This document shows, piece by piece, positions 7,964 through 15,771 of a stretch of DNA of 40,353 bases (its first letter is position 1; each line of letters opens with the position of its first letter). The notes under the pieces were generated by a model. It made no database searches. It saw nothing but the letters and a program-made list of their open reading frames with translations, and was not told the DNA's origin. Both the position numbers and the translations under genes were made by a program. Source of the stretch: Longilinea sp035560795 (GTDB taxonomy: Bacteria > Chloroflexota > Anaerolineae > Anaerolineales > Anaerolineaceae); NCBI GenBank assembly GCA_035560795.1, contig DATMYV010000006.1:1-40353 (forward strand), in the 5' to 3' direction.

Positions 7964-8857
7964 TTAGAGGTATTCCACTAAAATGACGCTAATATTATCT
8001 GGCCCGCCGCCATCATTTGCCGCTTCCACCAATTCGTGGCAAGCAATCGACAGATCACTTGTACCCTTTACAATGCGAAAAATTTCTGCGTCAGGAACAA
8101 CACCCCATAACCCATCACTGCAAATGAGCATGTAACCGGGGCGAGGAAGTGGATGGGTATGAATATCCGGCCGAAATGGTTCAGATTGTCCCAGCGCTCG
8201 ATATAAGACATTCCGGTTCGGGTGAATTTTTGCTTCTTCATCAGTAATTTGGCCGAGTTCCTGCAGCCGCCGCACCAATGAATGATCTTGTGTAACCGCC
8301 TGAATGCGACCATCTGGATAGATAAAATATGCTCTACTATCCCCAACATGGGCCATTGTTACCTGTTCGCCTAAAACCAAAGCCGCAGTTAGCGTCGTCC
8401 CACCGCCCGGCGCTTTGCGGGTGACCGCATGCTGAGCCTCCTTGACCCCATTTTCCATTACTTCGAGCAAGCTTTCGGACTGGCCATCCGAATCGCCATT
8501 CAGATAAGGTAAGAAAGATTTACGTAAGATATAGTCGGCAAAAGCCCGGGCGGCAGCCCCGCTGGCTATTTCTCCGTGCTGATGACCGCCCATTCCATCG
8601 GCAATAATAAAGATCCCAAAAGGAAGTTCAGAACCGCCGTCAGCCAGGACCGAACTTAATGTAAAGATCGCATCTTCATTATGATCCCGCTGTTTTCCGA
8701 CAGATTGGGCGCTGCCAACTGACAATTGTGCAGGTTTCAAGTCCATCGGTGCATTGGCAACTTCGACCGCCATTTCCTCAGCAAGGGGAGCAGTCTTGAT
8801 ATTGTCTTGTTCCGGTGGATTTTGCTTGCCTAATAATCGTTTGAAAAAATCAAACAC
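7964..8857 (-). CDS. PP2C-family Ser/Thr protein phosphatase
   Basis: A 297-residue PPM phosphatase. Metal-binding motifs are complete: DHNEDA near 58-63, ADGMGGH, HVGDSRAYF, CSDGLWG and GGGPDNISVI at the C-terminus. The first 45 residues are a charged tail (MFDFFKRLLGK...) with no membrane helix. It should remove phosphate from Ser/Thr targets of the upstream kinase. The start codon is GTG, fixed by a perfect AAGGAGG five bases upstream (8869-8863). It lies 35 bp after the kinase and 11 bp before the J/VWA gene. The domain call is secure; partner specificity is inferred from the operon. Confidence 0.95.
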   Translation of the reverse strand: MFDFFKRLLGKQNPPEQDNIKTAPLAEEMAVEVANAPMDLKPAQLSVGSAQSVGKQRDHNEDAIFTLSSVLADGGSELPFGIFIIADGMGGHQHGEIASGAAARAFADYILRKSFLPYLNGDSDGQSESLLEVMENGVKEAQHAVTRKAPGGGTTLTAALVLGEQVTMAHVGDSRAYFIYPDGRIQAVTQDHSLVRRLQELGQITDEEAKIHPNRNVLYRALGQSEPFRPDIHTHPLPRPGYMLICSDGLWGVVPDAEIFRIVKGTSDLSIACHELVEAANDGGGPDNISVILVEYL

Positions 8858-8862
8858 AAAGG

Positions 8863-8869
8863 CCTCCTT
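8863..8869 (-). promoter_or_regulatory. strong RBS deciding the GTG start of PP2C
   Basis: AAGGAGG on the minus strand, five bases before the GTG at 8857. It is the strongest ribosome binding site of the operon and argues that the phosphatase is made at a higher level than the kinase, whose TTG start has only a weak site. Confidence 0.8.
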
Positions 8870-8892
8870 AAGCTAAGGCGCTTAAAACCCCC

Positions 8893-10782
8893 CTACGTCA
8901 ATAAGGCATACACCATGTGGTCGGCTGAACCTATATACAAAATATCATTATACACGATCGGCGTTCCAGTTATCGGCCCCCCGGTTGTGAACTTCCACTT
9001 AAACCGCCCGCTTTTGACATCCAAACAATACAAACAGCCATCTGCACTGCCGCAATACAAGTTATCTTTGTACACAACCGGCGACCCGCTGACTTGATGG
9101 TCGGTTTTAAAACTCCAGATCGATTTGGACGTTGCAGCATCGATGCAGTATATGTTTCCATCCGCTGAACCGGTAAAAACATAGTTATCCATCCGACAGG
9201 GCGATGACACTGTTCCTTTGCCCATGCGGAATCGCCAAACTGCCCAGCCGGATTTCGCGTCCACCGCATAAAAAGTGCCGTCCAATGATCCGACAAATAC
9301 CATTCCTTGAGCGACCAGCGGCGAGGAAGTTATGGCCCGTTTTGCCCGAAATTGCCATTTCGACTGGCCACGGAAATCCAAACACACCAACTCTCCCGGC
9401 TCCGTACCTATGTAAATATAATCCTGCGTGATAAAAGGTGATGAACGAACAGCTCCGTTTGCATCATACCGCCATGTCCGCCTTTGTGCGATTAGGTTGA
9501 TTGCATACAAGAATCCATCATCGGATCCAATAAAAACATGTCCTTCGGCGACTTTCGGCGATGAATGAATGGGGCCTTCGGTTGCATAATTCCACGCGAT
9601 TTTTCCGGTCCGCGCAGATATTGCATATACGTTGTGGTCTTCAGAACCGAAATAGACCATCCCATCCTGCACGGTCGGACGGCATGCAACACCGCCTTCT
9701 GTGGCAAATTTCCACTGGAATTCACCGTTGGCCGCATTGATCGAATACAAATTATTATCATATGAGCCAATGTAGATTGAGCCATTTTCATACAATGGTG
9801 AGCTGCGAATTTCGTCCTCGCACTCGAAGGTCCATAACGGCTTGATGGTTTGTTCAGTGGCCGCTGGAGATTGATATGCAAGCCTTACGAGGGCTCCTGT
9901 CTTTTTTGCGGTCGCCATCAACGCTTCCTTCATTGCAAGGGCTGTCGGGAAGCGTTCCTGCGGCGAGTATTTTAAAGCAGTTTGAATGATCGCATCAAAT
10001 TCAGCAGAAATTGATGGGTTGATTTGCCGAATCTGGCGTTCCGCGAAAGAAAAAGGTGGTTCCAGGCGGGGATCTTTACGGGTTATCAGATGATGAAGGG
10101 TCGCACCCAATGAATAAACATCGGCCGCTGGGGTCGCTTCGCCCCGGTATTGCTCAGGCGGTGAATACCCTTCCGTTCCGATCATGGTTCCTTTTTGACC
10201 CGTTCGAAAAATCTTTGCAATCCCAAAATCCACCAGGATTATATGTCCCTGCTGGTTGACCATCACATTGGACGGCTTCATATCCCGGAATATGATCGGT
10301 TCAGGTCGGTGTGTATGCAAATATTGCAATACATCGCAAAGCTCGATTGCCCAAACAATTACCTGATCTTCGGTGAGAAACCCTTCGGAATCCGACAGAA
10401 CCTGGTCTAAATCTTTCCCGTGTACGAATTCCTCTACCAGGTAGGAGCGCTCATTAAATGTAAAATAATCAAATATTTTTGGGATTGAAGGATGATTTAG
10501 GGTGACTAAAATATTGGCTTCGCGTTCAAAATTCTGCGTGATGGTTTGGCGGACAATCGGATCGGGAGCCGAATTGATCATCTCCTTTACCGCCACCAGT
10601 TTTACAACATTTGGGAAATGCAAATCCCGCGCGCGGTAAACTGATCCCATTCCGCCGACACCGATAACATCTTGAACCAAATAACGGTTGACCAGCGTAA
10701 AACCCTGAGGTAGCTGGCGAATAGGTTCGGCATCAGAATTTAATCCCTGTGTAACGTTTTGATTATCCAGAACGACCTCCAA
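8893..10782 (-). CDS. Ser/Thr kinase with C-terminal PQQ-type beta-propeller
   Basis: A 629-residue protein. The Hanks-type kinase domain (about 30-295) has GVGGMGSVYRARD, Lys66, a catalytic loop F-R-D-M-K-P-S-N with Asp167, and DFG at 185-187; the usual His of HRD is Phe. After a linker, residues about 328-629 hold eight repeats of the pattern SSP...GS.DG.LYAID, a PQQ-like propeller. No membrane helix separates the two, so the whole protein appears cytoplasmic and the propeller is probably a protein- or ligand-binding sensor rather than a quinone enzyme. There is no ATG before the kinase core. The proposed start is TTG at 10782 (weak GGA site); a CTG at 10770 with GGAGG five bases upstream is an alternative. 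It is the first gene of the operon. Confidence 0.92.
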   Translation of the reverse strand: MEVVLDNQNVTQGLNSDAEPIRQLPQGFTLVNRYLVQDVIGVGGMGSVYRARDLHFPNVVKLVAVKEMINSAPDPIVRQTITQNFEREANILVTLNHPSIPKIFDYFTFNERSYLVEEFVHGKDLDQVLSDSEGFLTEDQVIVWAIELCDVLQYLHTHRPEPIIFRDMKPSNVMVNQQGHIILVDFGIAKIFRTGQKGTMIGTEGYSPPEQYRGEATPAADVYSLGATLHHLITRKDPRLEPPFSFAERQIRQINPSISAEFDAIIQTALKYSPQERFPTALAMKEALMATAKKTGALVRLAYQSPAATEQTIKPLWTFECEDEIRSSPLYENGSIYIGSYDNNLYSINAANGEFQWKFATEGGVACRPTVQDGMVYFGSEDHNVYAISARTGKIAWNYATEGPIHSSPKVAEGHVFIGSDDGFLYAINLIAQRRTWRYDANGAVRSSPFITQDYIYIGTEPGELVCLDFRGQSKWQFRAKRAITSSPLVAQGMVFVGSLDGTFYAVDAKSGWAVWRFRMGKGTVSSPCRMDNYVFTGSADGNIYCIDAATSKSIWSFKTDHQVSGSPVVYKDNLYCGSADGCLYCLDVKSGRFKWKFTTGGPITGTPIVYNDILYIGSADHMVYALLT

Positions 10783-10859
10783 TAAAATTCCAAGTATATT
10801 TCCCCCACGGACAGAGCACCTGTCTACCAGGTCGATCTGGCCAGACTGAGCTTCGTTAA

Positions 10860-10888
10860 ATTATAAGCATGCTTCCCTCGAAACGCAA
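10860..10888 (-). promoter_or_regulatory. sigma-70-type promoter of the kinase/FHA operon
   Basis: On the minus strand: TTGCGT (10888-10883), a 17-base gap, then TATAAT (10865-10860). RNA would begin near 10853 and carry a leader of about 70 bases. The leader contains two small inverted repeats: GACAG/CTGTC at 10810-10824 and CCAG/CTGG at about 10827-10840. It is the only good promoter seen ahead of the six genes. Confidence 0.72.
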
Positions 10889-10952
10889 CCTAAAAGCCAG
10901 GTTTGCATTGTTGATAAGGATATCTTTCTTCGTTGCAAGTATTGGCCAAAGC

Positions 10953-10981
10953 TGGACATGGTTATAGGGGTAAAGTAGAAT
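10953..10981 (+). promoter_or_regulatory. promoter of the DUF362 gene
   Basis: TGGACA at 10953-10958, a 17-base gap and TAGAAT at 10976-10981. Predicted RNA start is near 10988, upstream of AGGAG (11007-11011) and the ATG at 11020. It is divergent from the kinase operon promoter within the same 237-bp gap. Confidence 0.6.
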
Positions 10982-11019
10982 TGTTTTCTAGAAGTACTTT
11001 TTGATTAGGAGCCAATGGA

Positions 11020-12237
11020 ATGACTGATTTTCCGGGCAAAGGGAAAGTTGCTTTAGTAAAAACAACACCAAACACGGTTTTGGAAGACATAGCCAATGTG
11101 ATGAAGCTGGCAGGTGTGGAAGAAGCCCTACCCAAAGAAAACACCACCGGCATGAAAATCAATATATCCTGGCAGACCTGGTATCCTGCCTGCTCCACCA
11201 CGCCCTGGCAGCTTGAAGGGGCCATCCAGACTTTGCGGAGTTTGGGTTACAACGATCTGATTGGCATTCACAACGACACAGTGGTGGTCGATACCCGCGT
11301 TGGAGAAACGAACAACAAGCACAAATTCGTGACCGACCAATACGGCATCCCTTGTGAATATCTCTATGAAGAGCAATTTGAGTGGGTCCGTTATGAACCT
11401 AAAAAGCGTCCTTTTTTAGTGTTGGATAAGGTATTCCCGGAAGGTGTGTATATTCCCAAAGTGCTGGTTGGTAAAAACATCGTCCACCTTCCCACAGTAA
11501 AGACTCATGTCTTTACCACCATCACTGGTGCAATGAAGAATGCCTTTGGAGGTCTGCTTCACCGCAACCGCCACTGGACTCATTCAGTTATTCATGAGAC
11601 TCTGGTCGATCTATTAACCATTCAACAGGAAATCCACCCAGGGATATTTGCTCTGATGGATGGCACCTTTGCAGGTGACGGTCCGGGTCCGCGCGCCATG
11701 CGCTGGCATGAAAAGAATATATTTTTAGCCTCAGCCGATCAGGTTGCCATCGACGCAGTTTCTGCCAAACTGCAAGGATTTGATCCCATGTCAATTCCTT
11801 TCATACGTATGTCGCATGAACTCGGACTTGGAATCGGCGATCCGCGAGAAATCGAAATTGTGGGATATGATATCAACCAGGAACTTCCGTGGCATTTCGT
11901 TCAAGAGGATACATTTGCCTCCCGCGGACAAAAAATGATTTACCACGGCCCCCTTAAGCCGCTTGAAAAAGTCCTGCTACAAAGTCCATTGGTCCCCTGG
12001 AGCTATTTTGCAAGCAATTTTTACCATAATGTCTACTGGTACCCTTTTGTTGGCCGCCAGCGTGTGAAGGAAGCTCTGGATACGCCCTGGGGAAGGCTTT
12101 TTGAGGCGTACGGCGATGGCAAGGTGGTAATGCCTGGGATGGAACCCAAAACGGTCATCCAGACTGGTGTTGCCATCGCTGCAGCAACCGCCCTTTTCGG
12201 CGCCGGTCTCATGTTGTTAAATCGGAAGAAAAAGTAA
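11020..12237 (+). CDS. DUF362 domain protein with C-terminal membrane anchor
   Basis: A 405-residue DUF362 protein. Typical features are KTTPNTVLEDIANVMKLAG near the start, the LPTVKTHVFTTITGAMKNAFGG block (about 158-180) and the ALMDGTFAGDGPGP segment (about 210-225). Unlike some DUF362 members it has no four-cysteine ferredoxin module. The C-terminus has one hydrophobic helix (about 378-398, GVAIAAATALFGAGLMLL) followed by RKKK, so the catalytic part probably stays in the cytoplasm, tail-anchored. The biochemical role is unknown. It has its own promoter, and glnA starts 48 bp after its stop, so the two may be cotranscribed. Confidence 0.88.
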   Translation: MTDFPGKGKVALVKTTPNTVLEDIANVMKLAGVEEALPKENTTGMKINISWQTWYPACSTTPWQLEGAIQTLRSLGYNDLIGIHNDTVVVDTRVGETNNKHKFVTDQYGIPCEYLYEEQFEWVRYEPKKRPFLVLDKVFPEGVYIPKVLVGKNIVHLPTVKTHVFTTITGAMKNAFGGLLHRNRHWTHSVIHETLVDLLTIQQEIHPGIFALMDGTFAGDGPGPRAMRWHEKNIFLASADQVAIDAVSAKLQGFDPMSIPFIRMSHELGLGIGDPREIEIVGYDINQELPWHFVQEDTFASRGQKMIYHGPLKPLEKVLLQSPLVPWSYFASNFYHNVYWYPFVGRQRVKEALDTPWGRLFEAYGDGKVVMPGMEPKTVIQTGVAIAAATALFGAGLMLLNRKKK

Positions 12238-12275
12238 GAAGAGATTGTTCACCTAAAACTGATTATCAAGTTGTT

Positions 12276-12280
12276 GGGAG
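12276..12280 (+). promoter_or_regulatory. RBS fixing the glnA start
   Basis: GGGAG five bases before the ATG at 12286. It rules out the in-frame TTG at 12271, which lies upstream of this site. Confidence 0.75.
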
Positions 12281-12285
12281 ACTGT

Positions 12286-13704
12286 ATGTTTAAAAACTTC
12301 AATGAAGCCTCGACATTCGTTGCGGAGAATGGCATTCGTATGATCGACTTAAAATTCTGCGACCTGTGGGGGCGCTGGCATCATGTCACCCTCTCAGCCA
12401 AAGAATTCAAACCCGCATTGATGAATGCCGGAGTGGGGTTTGATGGGTCTAGTGTTGGTTTAAAAAGTGTTAAATCCGGTGACATGGCCCTCATTCCTGA
12501 TCTCGCCACTGGTTTTGTCGATCCATTTTGTGAGGTGCCCACCCTTAGTTTCATTTGCAATACGATTGAGGCCGATACGAAAGTGCTATTCCACAGCGAC
12601 CCGCGTGAAATCAACCGCCGCGCAGAGGCGTTTCTACTCTCAACGGGTCTGGCTGATGAAAGCCGTTGGGGACCGGAATTCGAATTCTATGTATTCAATG
12701 ACGTCTCGTTTGAAAATAGCATAAATGTTGCCAGCTATTCAGTTGATTCGGTTGAAGCAAACTGGCACAATGCGCAGGGCGGTCACGGCTATTACATTCC
12801 AATTCATGGCGGTTACCATGCCATACCACCGAAGGATCAACTTTATAAAATCCGCTCCCAAATGTCCGTCACTCTCGAAGGTATCGGAGTACCGGTGAAG
12901 TATCATCACCATGAGGTTGGCGGTCCAGGCCAATGTGAAATTGAGATTCCATTGATGGGAATGATGTCGGCATGTGACTCGGCCATGGTGGTCAAGTATG
13001 TAACCAAAATGACTGCGCACGAAGCCGGTCAAACCGTCACCTTCCTACCGAAACCGCTGTATGGTGAAGCAGGTAATGGTATGCATTTTCATCAGCAGCT
13101 TTTTGCAAAGGGCAAAAATCAATTCTACGATCCTAAAAGCCCAACCTTGCTCAGCAAAATGGCGCTATATTACATCGGCGGCTTATTGAAGCATGCGCCC
13201 GCTGTCCTGGCTTTCACCAATCCTAGTACAAACTCCTACCGCCGGTTGGTCCCTGGATTTGAAGCACCCGTCAATGCGTTTTTCTCGATGGGCAATCGCA
13301 GCGCTGCCATCCGCATTCCCAAATACGCCACCGAACCCAATGAAGTCCGTTTTGAATTTCGTCCCCCAGATGCCACTTGTAATCCTTACCTGGCCACAGC
13401 TGCCATGCTGATGGCAGGTCTGGATGGCATCCTCAATCAAACCGATCCGGCAGCTGAAGGTTTTGGGCCAATAGACGAAAATATCTTTACCTGGTCGCCA
13501 GAAAAACGAGCCACCATTAAGAGCTTGCCCACATCACTGGAAGACGCGCTGAAGGCGCTCAAAGCCGATTATCGATTCCTCCTTGCAGGAAATGTCTTTA
13601 GCGAAGAGCTGATCCATGATTGGATTCGTGCAAAAACGAATGAGGATTATCAAATTCGGGTGCGGCCTCATCCATATGAAATCGAAATGTATTACGATCT
13701 CTAA
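12286..13704 (+). CDS. glnA: glutamine synthetase, type I
   Basis: A 472-residue GSI that makes glutamine from glutamate, ammonia and ATP; the family forms dodecamers. Signatures in order are GFDGSSV, the glutamate-binding PEFEFYVF, GGYHAIPPKD, HHHEVGGPGQCEIEI, GNGMHFHQ, NPSTNSYRRLVPGFEAPV and EFRPPDATCNPYLA. The C-terminus RPHPYEIEMYYDL resembles the E. coli type. The region that holds the adenylylated Tyr397 in E. coli (NLYDLPP) reads N-I-F-T-W-S-P, placing Phe401 at that position, so control by adenylylation is not expected. A strong terminator follows immediately. Confidence 0.95.
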   Translation: MFKNFNEASTFVAENGIRMIDLKFCDLWGRWHHVTLSAKEFKPALMNAGVGFDGSSVGLKSVKSGDMALIPDLATGFVDPFCEVPTLSFICNTIEADTKVLFHSDPREINRRAEAFLLSTGLADESRWGPEFEFYVFNDVSFENSINVASYSVDSVEANWHNAQGGHGYYIPIHGGYHAIPPKDQLYKIRSQMSVTLEGIGVPVKYHHHEVGGPGQCEIEIPLMGMMSACDSAMVVKYVTKMTAHEAGQTVTFLPKPLYGEAGNGMHFHQQLFAKGKNQFYDPKSPTLLSKMALYYIGGLLKHAPAVLAFTNPSTNSYRRLVPGFEAPVNAFFSMGNRSAAIRIPKYATEPNEVRFEFRPPDATCNPYLATAAMLMAGLDGILNQTDPAAEGFGPIDENIFTWSPEKRATIKSLPTSLEDALKALKADYRFLLAGNVFSEELIHDWIRAKTNEDYQIRVRPHPYEIEMYYDL

Positions 13705-13711
13705 ATCTAAT

Positions 13712-13738
13712 AAGAGCGGGCTTTTAGCCCGCTCTTTT
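13712..13738. terminator. terminator, glnA / DUF971
   Basis: A perfect 10-bp stem, AAGAGCGGGC with GCCCGCTCTT, around a five-base loop, followed by a T-run on the plus strand. The stop codon of the convergent DUF971 gene (13739-13737) lies inside the right flank, so the two genes share the hairpin. Confidence 0.92.
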
Positions 13739-14087
13739 ATTGATTCAGATTCCGACATTTTCCGCACGGACATAACAACCGCAGATATCGCCAGTTATAA
13801 ATCCCGAAGTGGTGTCCATCTTCCCATTCAATGGTCAAGGCATACGATCCTACCGCTTCAACACTTCTGATTTCTGTAGCCGGCGACTTCGGTAAACGAA
13901 GTGAAAACACATCGGGGTCCGGATCTGAACGCATATTTTCATGGCCGCCGCGGCATTCAGCACAAGGGCAAGCAGCCCGAACCAATCCAAAAGGCATCCG
14001 GCTCAGATGGCTGTCATTCCATTGAATAATCAGCATATTTGCTTGCTTATCGACCGTAATTGATGTCGGTAAAATCGGGGTATCCAT
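13737..14087 (-). CDS. DUF971 family protein
   Basis: A 116-residue protein of the DUF971 family, which is related to the N-terminal domain of gamma-butyrobetaine hydroxylase. It has two Cys clusters, CPCAEC (about 40-45) and CPCGKC near the C-terminus, which may bind metal. Small DUF971 proteins are often found near iron-sulfur or cofactor genes, but no such gene is adjacent here. The start at 14087 is preceded by GGAG at 9 bases; ATG 14093 and TTG 14102 are in frame but have worse spacing. It is the last gene of a run behind the Ca2+/H+ antiporter and the SH3b protein. Function unknown. Confidence 0.85.
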   Translation of the reverse strand: MDTPILPTSITVDKQANMLIIQWNDSHLSRMPFGLVRAACPCAECRGGHENMRSDPDPDVFSLRLPKSPATEIRSVEAVGSYALTIEWEDGHHFGIYNWRYLRLLCPCGKCRNLNQ

Positions 14088-14105
14088 ATTCATCAGCTCC
14101 AATCT

Positions 14106-14594
14106 TCATGGCGACTGACTGGCAACTACCAGTAAATAATTCGAAGCAGCCCAGCCGCTGCGGTTTGTATCATATGGGGCCTCCAGGTAGAACCAGGTAT
14201 AGCCAGATCCATCTATGGGTCCCTCTTTCACCAGGAAGACTTCGGCTTCACGGCCCAGGAATATTGGGTCGAAATCGGTACCTGGCCCTTTTCGCAAGCG
14301 TAACCCATCGCCGCCTGTTCCGGTTATTTGTACATAGTTGCCCACTTGAATGCTGCCATCCGCTGGAGACAGGTTCAGGGTTGGCGTGACAGTAGGCGTT
14401 AAGGATTGGATGATTGCAGGCGGAGTCGGAGTTCTGGTTGGCGCGGCGATAATGGTTATTACTAATGTCGGCACCTGTGAAGTACCTTGCCCAGGCAATG
14501 AACTCCAGAGGATGACAAAGATCACAGCCAACATCAGCACAGCCAGACCAACCGAAATAATCAAAACCAGGGGTGAGATCAATCGTTTTATCAT
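14106..14594 (-). CDS. membrane-anchored SH3b domain protein
   Basis: A 162-residue protein. Residues 7-29 form a strong hydrophobic helix after an MIKR start, so it is anchored with the rest outside. A Thr/Pro-rich linker (about 40-75) leads to a bacterial SH3 domain (about 82-158) with NYVQITGTGGDGLRLRKGPG and WFYLEAP...SGWAASNYL. Such domains often bind cell-wall peptides. It starts two bases after the antiporter stop (TAACGATG), so translation is coupled. It is too short to contain a hydrolase domain, and its partner is unknown. Confidence 0.87.
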   Translation of the reverse strand: MIKRLISPLVLIISVGLAVLMLAVIFVILWSSLPGQGTSQVPTLVITIIAAPTRTPTPPAIIQSLTPTVTPTLNLSPADGSIQVGNYVQITGTGGDGLRLRKGPGTDFDPIFLGREAEVFLVKEGPIDGSGYTWFYLEAPYDTNRSGWAASNYLLVVASQSP

Positions 14595-14596
14595 CG

Positions 14597-15679
14597 TTAT
14601 GCCGGCAACAGGAAAAAGGAAAGGCCAAGCATGATGTAAATAGCCAGGAGAGACGCACCCTCCAACCAGTTGGATTCGCCATCAAAAGCAACAAATGCGC
14701 TAATGATCACTCCGGCTCCAAGAGCGATTAATTCAAAGGGATTGAAAATTAATGTCAATGGGTTGCCGACCGCCAGACTGATAAATACCAACAAAGGTGC
14801 TACAAATAAGGCGATTTGCAGGCTGGAAGACACCGCGATCTCAACGCTCAACTCCATGTGATTTCGGTGAGCGACCTGAACGGCAACTAAATGTTCTGCA
14901 ACATTCCCGATAATTGGAACGAGAATGATGCCAAGGAAAAATTCCGATAGACCCAAGTTAGCTGTTACATGTTCGATTTCGCCCACCAGTAATTCGCTCA
15001 AGAACACCACACCCGCCGTGGCAAGAGCCAATAGAATGATCGATTGCATTAACGACATGGAAGGCTTATGTGCTTTTTCAACCGTCGTGGCTTGCGAAAG
15101 CGGGCTGCGCGGTACTTTTAGCGCAAACAGGATTCCTAGACCATACAGCACCATCATCACAACCGCAACACCAAGGCTAAGAGCTTCGACGCCGACACTC
15201 CGGTCGCTGCCAATCGCTCCGCTAAAAAAGGTCGGAATGACGAGTGCCAGGATGGCTAGGATTAAAAGTATTGAGTTATTGGAGGCATGCCGGCGGTCAA
15301 AGGTCTGAATGCCATTTTTCACGCCGCCAACCACCATCGACATGCCCATTACAAAGAGCAGATTGCCAACAATCGAACCCGTGATGGAAGCCTTAACAAG
15401 GTCCAGCAAACCAGCCTTGATTGCAACAAGAGTAATGATTAATTCCGCTGCATTACCCAAAGTCGCATTCAATAAGCCACCGATGCGCGGGCCAGTGTAG
15501 TAGGCTAGAACTTCAGTGGCCTTGCCAATATACCCCGCCATGGGAATTAAACCAACTGCGGCAAGAATAAAGATCCACATCGGCCCCCAGTGCAGGAGTT
15601 CAGCAAGGATTGCCAGGGGTAAAGCAATGACCAAAATTGATAATGGATTTTGACGCAGATGATTGCGAATAGCTCTCAT
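14597..15679 (-). CDS. cax: calcium/proton antiporter (CaCA family)
   Basis: A 360-residue integral membrane protein with about eleven hydrophobic segments. The two inverted alpha-repeats carry the ion-binding Glu motifs GNAAELIITLVAIKAG (about 73-88) and GNVAEHLVAVQVAHRNHMELS (about 260-280). It should exchange cytoplasmic Ca2+ for protons. The ATG follows AGGGAG. It is the first gene of a three-gene run with the SH3b and DUF971 proteins and has its own promoter, divergent from kinase 2. Confidence 0.93.
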   Translation of the reverse strand: MRAIRNHLRQNPLSILVIALPLAILAELLHWGPMWIFILAAVGLIPMAGYIGKATEVLAYYTGPRIGGLLNATLGNAAELIITLVAIKAGLLDLVKASITGSIVGNLLFVMGMSMVVGGVKNGIQTFDRRHASNNSILLILAILALVIPTFFSGAIGSDRSVGVEALSLGVAVVMMVLYGLGILFALKVPRSPLSQATTVEKAHKPSMSLMQSIILLALATAGVVFLSELLVGEIEHVTANLGLSEFFLGIILVPIIGNVAEHLVAVQVAHRNHMELSVEIAVSSSLQIALFVAPLLVFISLAVGNPLTLIFNPFELIALGAGVIISAFVAFDGESNWLEGASLLAIYIMLGLSFFLLPA

Positions 15680-15699
15680 TCGGTAGACTCCCTGCGCTA

Positions 15700-15705
15700 A
15701 TTATA
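15700..15705 (-). promoter_or_regulatory. -10 box of the cax operon
   Basis: TATAAT on the minus strand; the -35 region (TCAGTT, 17 bases away) is poor. RNA would start near 15693, just ahead of AGGGAG and the ATG at 15679. Confidence 0.5.
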
Positions 15706-15746
15706 TCTGAAATCACTCATGTAACTGATTTTCGGCGAGTCCTGTG

Positions 15747-15755
15747 TGATATAAT
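15747..15755 (+). promoter_or_regulatory. extended -10 promoter of kinase 2
   Basis: TG-A-TATAAT, a full extended -10. RNA should start near 15762, only about 10 bases before the ATG at 15772, and no Shine-Dalgarno sequence lies in between. The mRNA would be nearly leaderless. Confidence 0.6.
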
Positions 15756-15771
15756 CGGACAAAGCTAGGTT

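Noticed and set aside
8893..9800. PQQ-dependent dehydrogenase
   Set aside because: The repeats are PQQ-type propeller blades but they are fused to a kinase, have no signal peptide and lack quinone enzyme motifs.
4966..10888. Type VI secretion phosphorylation module
   Set aside because: Kinase, PP2C and FHA genes do occur together in that system, but no secretion structural genes are present in the window.
12271..12285. TTG start of glnA five codons upstream
   Set aside because: The SD GGGAG lies between this TTG and the ATG at 12286, so it cannot serve the upstream codon.
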